A stretch of DNA of 11,115 nucleotides from Candidatus Zixiibacteriota bacterium (GTDB taxonomy: Bacteria; Zixibacteria; MSB-5A5; GN15; FEB-12): NCBI GenBank assembly GCA_003641345.1, contig QNAD01000026.1, positions 1 through 11,115 on the forward strand, written 5' to 3'. Shown here piece after piece: positions 6,026 to 11,115 of the stretch. Position numbers and translations under genes: made by a program. Every line of letters starts with the position of its first letter. The first letter of the stretch is position 1. Under the pieces are notes generated by a model that worked only from the letters and a program-made list of their open reading frames with translations, was not told the DNA's origin and made no database searches.

Positions 6026-7963
6026 ATGGGAAAAGTAATAGGAATTGATTTAGGAACAACCAACTCGTGTGTTGCTGTTCTCGAAGGGCAGGATGCGGTT
6101 GTTATTCCAAACAAGGAAGGAGCCAGAACAACTCCTTCGGTAGTCGCTTTTACAAAAGATGGTGAACGTTTAGTTGGTGCTGCTGCGAAAAGGCAAGCTG
6201 TGACTAATCCTGAGAATACAATTTATTCCGTTAAGAGATTTATGGGGCGGTTGCACAATGAGGTTTCATCCGAAGAAAAGATAGTCCCTTATACTATTGG
6301 CGATAATGAGAAGGGTGCTGTTTTAGTTGAAGCCGGCGGAAAAACTCATACTCCTCCTGAAATTTCAGCTATGATACTTCAGTCTCTGAAAAAAGCAGCT
6401 GAAGATTATTTGGGAAGTGAAGTAAAGCAAGCGGTTATTACAGTACCTGCTTATTTTAACGATTCTCAGAGGCAGGCGACAAAAGATGCCGGCCGTATTG
6501 CCGGTTTGGAAGTACTACGTATTATCAACGAGCCGACAGCAGCTTCATTGGCTTATGGGTTGCAGAAAAAAGGTAATCATAAAATAGCCGTTTTTGACCT
6601 TGGTGGTGGAACTTTTGACATCTCTGTTTTAGAAATCGGTGATGGTGTTTTTGAAGTTCGTTCAACTAATGGCGATACTCATCTTGGGGGTGATGATTTT
6701 GACCAGAGAGTTATTGATTGGTTAGCAGATGAGTTCCATAAATCTCAGGGGATTGACCTTAGAAAAGATAAGATGGCTTTACAGCGTCTTAAAGAAGCGG
6801 CTGAGAAAGCCAAAGTTGAACTTTCAACAACAATGCAAACGAATGTCAATTTGCCATTTATTACAGCTGACCAAGCTGGTCCCAAACATCTTGACCTAAC
6901 TTTAACTCGTGCCAAGTTTGAACAACTTGTGGATGATCTTCTTCAGAGAACGATAAAACCGTGTAAAGCTGCTCTGAGTGATGCCAAGCTTTCAATGGAT
7001 GACATTGATGAAGTAGTTATGGTTGGCGGTATGACCCGTATGCCGAAAGTTATTGAAATTGTTAAAGATCTCTTTGGCAAAGAGCCACACAAAGGCGTTA
7101 ATCCGGATGAAGTTGTAGCTTTGGGTGCCGCCATTCAAGGTGGTGTATTAGCAGGTGATATGGATGAAATAGTTCTTCTTGATGTTACACCGCTATCTCT
7201 TGGAATTGAAACTTTAGGTGGTGTTATGACTAAGCTAATCGAAAGAAATACAACTATCCCTACTACAAAATCTCAAATTTTCTCAACAGCAGCTGACAAT
7301 CAGACAGCGGTTTCAATACATGTTCTTCAAGGTGAAAGACAAATGGCTATTGATAATCGAACACTGGGTCGGTTTGATTTAGTAGGAATTCCGGCGGCAC
7401 CGAGAGGTTTGCCGCAGATTGAAGTTAAATTTGATATTGATGCTAATGGTATCGTTCATGTAAGTGCAAAGGATAAAGCAACAGGTAAAGAACAGTCAAT
7501 CAGGATAGAGGTTTCATCCGGTTTATCTGAGCAGGAAATTGAAAAGATGGTCAATGATTCTGAAAAATACTCAGAAGAAGATAAAAAGAAAGCAGACTTA
7601 ATCAATGCCAGAAATGAAGCTGATCAATTTATTTATTCTACTGAGAAAACTTTAAAGGATGCCGGTGACAAAGTATCAGATGATGAAAAAAAGAATATTG
7701 AAGATGGTATTCAAAAATTAAAAGATGCTGTTGCAGGTGATTCTCTTGAAACAATCAATTCTGCCAAAGAAGCCTTGATGCAAGTTTCACATAAATTAGC
7801 CGAAGAAATGTATAAGCAGGCTCAATCCGAAGAGACTGCGAGTGCTGATACGGGTCAAGCTGGTGCACAACCAGGGGCAGAAACATCTGAAACAGAAAAT
7901 TCATCTGATTCAGATAGTGCAGTTGATGCTGATTTTGAAGTAGTTGACGAAGATAAAAAATAA
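6026..7963 (+). CDS. dnaK: Molecular chaperone DnaK (Hsp70)
   Basis: This is the ATP-dependent cytoplasmic Hsp70, full length at 645 aa. The nucleotide-binding domain shows [14 protein letters not shown] (5-18), K70 in [27 protein letters not shown] (145-163), [12 protein letters not shown] (167-178), DLGGGTFD (191-198), THLGGDDFD (218-226) and VGGMTRMP (333-340). The interdomain linker is [15 protein letters not shown] (382-396). The substrate-binding beta domain includes VLQGER (433-438) and [15 protein letters not shown] (470-484). A helical lid and a disordered acidic tail, [12 protein letters not shown], follow. It has the strongest ribosome binding site of the cluster, AAAGGAG (6012-6018), 7 nt from the ATG. 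The grpE gap is 22 nt and the dnaJ gap 4 nt. Nothing essential is missing. Confidence 0.99.
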   Translation: MGKVIGIDLGTTNSCVAVLEGQDAVVIPNKEGARTTPSVVAFTKDGERLVGAAAKRQAVTNPENTIYSVKRFMGRLHNEVSSEEKIVPYTIGDNEKGAVLVEAGGKTHTPPEISAMILQSLKKAAEDYLGSEVKQAVITVPAYFNDSQRQATKDAGRIAGLEVLRIINEPTAASLAYGLQKKGNHKIAVFDLGGGTFDISVLEIGDGVFEVRSTNGDTHLGGDDFDQRVIDWLADEFHKSQGIDLRKDKMALQRLKEAAEKAKVELSTTMQTNVNLPFITADQAGPKHLDLTLTRAKFEQLVDDLLQRTIKPCKAALSDAKLSMDDIDEVVMVGGMTRMPKVIEIVKDLFGKEPHKGVNPDEVVALGAAIQGGVLAGDMDEIVLLDVTPLSLGIETLGGVMTKLIERNTTIPTTKSQIFSTAADNQTAVSIHVLQGERQMAIDNRTLGRFDLVGIPAAPRGLPQIEVKFDIDANGIVHVSAKDKATGKEQSIRIEVSSGLSEQEIEKMVNDSEKYSEEDKKKADLINARNEADQFIYSTEKTLKDAGDKVSDDEKKNIEDGIQKLKDAVAGDSLETINSAKEALMQVSHKLAEEMYKQAQSEETASADTGQAGAQPGAETSETENSSDSDSAVDADFEVVDEDKK

Positions 7964-7967
7964 ATAA

Positions 7968-9137
7968 ATGTCAAAAAGAGATTACTACGAAATTCTCGGA
8001 ATCGACTGTTCTGCTGGCGATTCCGAGATAAAAACAGCTTATCGTAAATTAGCAATGAAATTCCACCCTGATCGTAATCCGGATAGTAGTGAAGCTGAAG
8101 AACGATTTAAGGAAGCAACTGAAGCATACGAAATTTTAAAAGACCAAGGTAAGCGCCAAATGTATGACCAATATGGTCATGCCGGCGTAAATCAAAATGC
8201 AGGTGGTTTTGGAGGAGGTGGCTTTGGGGCTGAATTTGATTTGGGGGACGCTCTTCGGGCATTTATGCGTGATTTTGGTGGTGGTGGTGGCGGCGGTTCT
8301 ATTTTTGATGATTTTTTTGGAATGGGGGGCGGACAAAACCGAAGACATGCAAGGGGTGAAGATCTTCGAATAAAGCTAAAACTAACCTTGGAAGAAATTG
8401 CAACTGGTATAGAAAAATCGATAAAAGTAAACAGGATAGTAACTTGCGAAGTTTGTGATGGGTCTGGGGTTGCCGCAGGGTCATCAAGGTCAACCTGCCA
8501 TCAATGTAAAGGTGCAGGCAAAGTAAGACAGATTACCAAAACTTTCTTGGGCACTGTTCAGCAGGTGGCAACTTGTAATGTTTGTCGTGGTACCGGAGAG
8601 GTTATCGCTAATCCTTGTAAATCGTGTGATGGTCAAGGGAGAAAAAGGGGTTCATCAAAGGTTGATATTAAAGTTCCTCCCGGCGTTTCAAGCGGTAATT
8701 ATATGACCGTCGAGAATATGGGGAATGCCGCACCTAACAACGGCCAACCGGGTGACCTTAATGTTATCTTTGAGGAAGTTGAGCACGATTTATTTACTCG
8801 TCATGGGAGTAACATTCTTAGTGAAGTCCCTGTTTCTTTTACAATGGCGGCTTTAGGTGGAAGCGTTAAAGTAAAGACTTTAGGTGAAGAGGTAGAACTG
8901 AAAATACCGCAAGGTACTCAACCGGGAAAACTTTTGAAAATGCGTGGGAAAGGGATTCCTCATTTGAATAGATCAGGGCGAGGAGATCATATGGTAAGAG
9001 TAGTTGTTTGGGTGCCAACAAAACTTGGGAATAAAGAAAAAGAACTATTGAAAAAATTAGAAAGTTCAGCTTTATTTAAGGCTCCCGAAGCTACCAAATC
9101 TTTTTTTAATAAATTAAGAGATACATTGGGTGTATGA
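7968..9137 (+). CDS. dnaJ: Co-chaperone DnaJ (Hsp40, type I)
   Basis: DnaJ delivers substrates to DnaK and stimulates its ATPase. The 389-aa protein has all type I parts in order: a J domain (about 1-70) with HPD at 33-35; a Gly/Phe-rich linker (about 78-125) with a run of seven glycines; four CxxCxGxG zinc motifs (CEVCDGSG 160-167, CHQCKGAG 177-184, CNVCRGTG 203-210, CKSCDGQG 217-224); and the C-terminal substrate-binding domains with DIKVPPGV and IPQGTQPGKLLKMRGKGIP. The ATG lies 4 nt after the dnaK stop. No Shine-Dalgarno sequence is visible in front of it (AAAAAATAAATAA), so translation probably depends on coupling to dnaK. A perfect 11-bp hairpin lies within codons 9-21. Confidence 0.98.
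   Translation: MSKRDYYEILGIDCSAGDSEIKTAYRKLAMKFHPDRNPDSSEAEERFKEATEAYEILKDQGKRQMYDQYGHAGVNQNAGGFGGGGFGAEFDLGDALRAFMRDFGGGGGGGSIFDDFFGMGGGQNRRHARGEDLRIKLKLTLEEIATGIEKSIKVNRIVTCEVCDGSGVAAGSSRSTCHQCKGAGKVRQITKTFLGTVQQVATCNVCRGTGEVIANPCKSCDGQGRKRGSSKVDIKVPPGVSSGNYMTVENMGNAAPNNGQPGDLNVIFEEVEHDLFTRHGSNILSEVPVSFTMAALGGSVKVKTLGEEVELKIPQGTQPGKLLKMRGKGIPHLNRSGRGDHMVRVVVWVPTKLGNKEKELLKKLESSALFKAPEATKSFFNKLRDTLGV
7994..8028 (+). other. Perfect 11-bp hairpin inside the start of dnaJ
   Basis: TCTCGGAATCG (7994-8004) and CGATTCCGAGA (8018-8028) are exact reverse complements around a 13-nt loop, beginning 27 nt into the dnaJ coding region. The stem is much more GC-rich than its surroundings. No T run follows, so it is not a terminator. 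Confidence 0.65.
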
Positions 9138-10024
9138 AAACTAATTCAGGCAAAATTGAAAGTTATACGGAATTTACTATTTCACTTCAACCTGACATGG
9201 TTGAATTTGTTTGTGATTTTATAATAGATAATATTACAAACGGTTTGGTACTTGAAGATGAAGAAAGTAATGAGATAACTTCGATAAAATTTTATGTTTC
9301 TTCGGAAAATGAAAAAGATATCAAAGGAAAACTAAATAACTTTTTTGAATCTCAAAGTTCTAAAAATCAAGAAAAGATTAAAAATATATCCACGCAAATT
9401 GTAGAGAATATTTCTTGGGAAGAAGAATACAAAAAATCTGTGCAACCGGTATGGATTGGTTCAGATATTGTTATTGTTCCAACATGGAAAAAAGATGAAT
9501 TTGATGCAAAATTTAAAATTCTCATTGAACCGAAAATGGCTTTTGGAACCGGCACGCATGAAACTACAAGAAGCTGTCTTAAGGTTATTAGGGAAGAATT
9601 TAAATCGCAAATGACATTTTTGGATTTAGGTTGTGGTTCTGGGATTCTTTCTATTCTTGCTAAAAAATTAGATGCAAAATATATTAAAGCTATTGATTAT
9701 GATCCTATTGCTGTTGAAAACTGTAATGAAAATTTTGAACTGAATAATGTTGAAGCTATCAATGATATTTGTTTGGGGTCTATTGAGTTATGCAAGAATG
9801 ATAATTCGTATGATTTTGTCTGTGCTAATATTATTCGTAGTACGATTGTTGAAATGTTATCGGAACTTCTCAGGCTTACTAAAACTGGCGGGATATTAGT
9901 TTTATCAGGGCTTTTGGAACAGGATTTAGATGAAATCAATAAGGCTCTTACAAATTTTGAATTCCGGGACATTACAATATATCCGGATAATGAGTGGAGA
10001 ACAATTTTAATTAGAAAGCATTAA
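9134..10024 (+). CDS. prmA: Ribosomal protein L11 methyltransferase PrmA
   Basis: PrmA uses S-adenosylmethionine to trimethylate ribosomal protein L11. The 296-aa product has the N-terminal L11-binding part (about 1-90), then SWEEEYKKSVQPVWIG (94-109) and the signature EPKMAFGTGTHETTR (132-146). The SAM-binding motif is FLDLGCGSGILSI (162-174), with acidic AIDYDP (186-191) ending the second strand. CANII (230-234) sits where family members carry the ANI motif, and NEWRTILIRK closes the protein. The ATG overlaps the dnaJ stop (ATGA, 4-nt overlap), indicating translational coupling. PrmA follows dnaJ in many bacteria with this operon. The product is complete and canonical, apart from the relatively divergent, charged N-terminal domain. 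Confidence 0.95.
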   Translation: MKTNSGKIESYTEFTISLQPDMVEFVCDFIIDNITNGLVLEDEESNEITSIKFYVSSENEKDIKGKLNNFFESQSSKNQEKIKNISTQIVENISWEEEYKKSVQPVWIGSDIVIVPTWKKDEFDAKFKILIEPKMAFGTGTHETTRSCLKVIREEFKSQMTFLDLGCGSGILSILAKKLDAKYIKAIDYDPIAVENCNENFELNNVEAINDICLGSIELCKNDNSYDFVCANIIRSTIVEMLSELLRLTKTGGILVLSGLLEQDLDEINKALTNFEFRDITIYPDNEWRTILIRKH

Positions 10025-10025
10025 A

Positions 10026-10775
10026 ATGCTTCCTCCAATTTTTTATGCCAATCCTGATTTATTTGCTGATAATCAAGTTGTTTTAGATAAAGAGGAAAGT
10101 CATCATGCCGTATCGGTTATGAGACTAAAGTCTCCCGAGATTGTTATTATTATTAATGGGCAGGGAGCAGCTTATCGTGGGGAGATAATTAATATTGACA
10201 GTAGAAAACAAGTAACTGTTAAATTTCATTCTATAATCAGAAATTTCGGGGAAACATCTTCTAAGGTTTGTTTGGCTATCGGTATGTCTGCTAATTATAA
10301 ACTTGATGCTGTTATTCAAAAAGGAACGGAGTTAGGCGTAAAAAGGTTTGTTCCGTTGTTGACAGAAAAATCAAAAATAAGAATAGACAATAGCAAAAAA
10401 AAATATTCTAAAGTTAGAAGATTAGAAAAAGTTGCTCTTTCTGCAATTAAGCAATGTCGGCGTTCTTATATTCCAGAAATCTCAGAACCTGTGAAATTTA
10501 TTGAATATTTGAATCAGATAGAAAAAACTGATTTAAATCTTATCTTTCATACGGAGAAAAAATCTTCAAAATTTAATCTTGATTCAATTGATAAAAGTTC
10601 AAAAAGAATAAGTTTATTAATTGGACCTGAATCAGGATTTTCAAACGATGAATATGAAATGGCTTTAGAAGCCGGTTTTCAGTCTGTATCATTAGGCCCA
10701 CGGATTTTAAGAACGGAAACTGCAGGAATATTTATTCCAGGTTTAATAATGTATCTATTGAATGAGTTGAGTTAA
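10026..10775 (+). CDS. rsmE: 16S rRNA (uracil1498-N3)-methyltransferase RsmE
   Basis: RsmE methylates N3 of U1498 in 16S rRNA and belongs to the SPOUT superfamily, with a C-terminal trefoil knot. The 249-aa protein shows the N-terminal PUA-like part with EESHHAVSVMRLK (23-35). Next come KLDAVIQKGTELGVKRFVP (92-110), AIKQCRRSYIPEI (140-152) and the knot motifs LLIGPESGFSNDE (197-209) and SLGPRILRTETAG (222-234). The usual GPEGGFS reads GPESGFS, a mild substitution. The start codon is 1 nt after the prmA stop with only a weak upstream purine stretch, consistent with coupled translation. It is the standard neighbour of prmA in this operon. Confidence 0.95.
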   Translation: MLPPIFYANPDLFADNQVVLDKEESHHAVSVMRLKSPEIVIIINGQGAAYRGEIINIDSRKQVTVKFHSIIRNFGETSSKVCLAIGMSANYKLDAVIQKGTELGVKRFVPLLTEKSKIRIDNSKKKYSKVRRLEKVALSAIKQCRRSYIPEISEPVKFIEYLNQIEKTDLNLIFHTEKKSSKFNLDSIDKSSKRISLLIGPESGFSNDEYEMALEAGFQSVSLGPRILRTETAGIFIPGLIMYLLNELS

Positions 10776-10800
10776 ATTCTATTTGTCCGATATATATTTC

Positions 10801-11115
10801 ATGGAACAAAATTTATATAATATTATTATTTTTCTTTTTGGAATAGTAATTGGTTCGTTTCTCAATGTTGTGATTTATCGTCTTCCAAGAAATAAAGAAA
10901 TGGTCAAGAGCCGTTCCGTTTGTACCAAATGCAATCAACAGCTTAAATGGTACCATAATATTCCTTTATTCAGTTATATCTTTTTAGGCGGTCGATGTTC
11001 GTTTTGTAAAGGTAGAATTTCAATTCGGTATCCTTTGGTTGAGTTAGCGAATGGTTTGCTTTATTTATATTTTTTCTTCCAATATAAAATGACAATAGAG
11101 TTTGTTGTTTATGCA
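10801..11115 (+). CDS. Prepilin peptidase (type IV leader peptidase), N-terminal part, 3' truncated
   Basis: The frame opens at ATG 10801 and runs off the window, giving 105 residues. The first hydrophobic segment ends in GSFLNVVIYRLP (18-29), a signature of prepilin peptidases. It is followed by the cytoplasmic zinc-binding loop with C41-x2-C44 and C66-x2-C69 around WYHNIPLFSYIFLGGRC (50-66), then YPLVELANGLLYLY (77-90) starting the next membrane helix. The family cleaves and N-methylates type IV pilins or type II secretion pseudopilins in the inner membrane. The catalytic aspartates lie beyond the window end. The gene is 25 nt after rsmE with no terminator between, so it may belong to the heat-shock operon. 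No clear ribosome binding site is visible; a TTG at 10783 is an alternative start. Confidence 0.93.
   Translation, partial: MEQNLYNIIIFLFGIVIGSFLNVVIYRLPRNKEMVKSRSVCTKCNQQLKWYHNIPLFSYIFLGGRCSFCKGRISIRYPLVELANGLLYLYFFFQYKMTIEFVVYA

Noticed and set aside
5806..6114. A 102-residue minus-strand open frame across the grpE-dnaK junction
   Set aside because: It is antisense to two certain genes and its composition simply mirrors their Lys/Glu-rich codons; no start signals.
8202..8300. Gly-rich repetitive stretch in dnaJ as a repeat element
   Set aside because: It encodes the normal Gly/Phe linker of DnaJ.
1..11115. CRISPR arrays, tRNA or rRNA genes, insertion sequences
   Set aside because: No regularly spaced repeats, no cloverleaf or rRNA-like segments and no transposase frames were seen; nearly all DNA is accounted for by the listed genes.

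Overview
The window is a compact, AT-rich bacterial chromosome segment (roughly one third G+C by eye) with every gene on the + strand. The host looks Gram-negative: there is the end of a probable outer-membrane beta-barrel, a lipoprotein with a lipobox, and a secreted DUF4384/PEGA-like protein. The style (AT-rich, FN3 lipoproteins, DUF4384 proteins, an NtrC-type regulator and HrcA-type heat-shock control) suggests an FCB-group or candidate-phylum bacterium such as the Zixibacteria, Marinimicrobia or Cloacimonetes relatives. The sequence alone does not settle the phylum.

Layout, part 1 (1-4207). A truncated outer-membrane protein ends at 257 and is closed by a strong intrinsic terminator (277-303). 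Only 17 nt later begins a complete sigma-54-dependent response regulator (321-1679). The 173-nt gap after it carries a sigma-54-like -24/-12 promoter (1799-1814). About 86 and 115 bp upstream of the predicted start lie two 24-bp dyads of identical geometry, where enhancer-binding proteins usually bind. A sigma-70-like promoter overlaps the same place and cannot be excluded. Downstream is a two-gene unit of exported proteins: an FN3 lipoprotein (1853-2662) and a DUF4384/PEGA-like protein with a long Lys/Ser-rich tail (2710-4158), ended by an intrinsic terminator (4176-4207). My inference is that the regulator controls these two envelope proteins.

Layout, part 2 (4208-11115). A near-consensus sigma-70 promoter (TTGACA, 17 nt, TAGAAT) drives hrcA-grpE-dnaK-dnaJ-prmA-rsmE, followed by the 5' part of a prepilin peptidase gene cut by the window end. 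Gaps run from a 4-nt overlap to 25 nt and no terminator is visible inside, so this reads as one operon. The gene order hrcA-grpE-dnaK-dnaJ-prmA-rsmE is the one known from Firmicutes such as Bacillus subtilis. HrcA would repress the operon, DnaK/DnaJ/GrpE form the Hsp70 chaperone machine, and PrmA and RsmE methylate ribosomal protein L11 and 16S rRNA. No canonical CIRCE element is visible. Instead, a 27-bp dyad with the same 9-9-9 geometry but a different sequence lies just after the predicted transcription start.

The points most worth a second look are the sigma-54 promoter with paired dyads and its exported gene pair, the CIRCE-shaped but non-CIRCE operator, and a perfect 11-bp hairpin inside the first codons of dnaJ, which also lacks a Shine-Dalgarno sequence.
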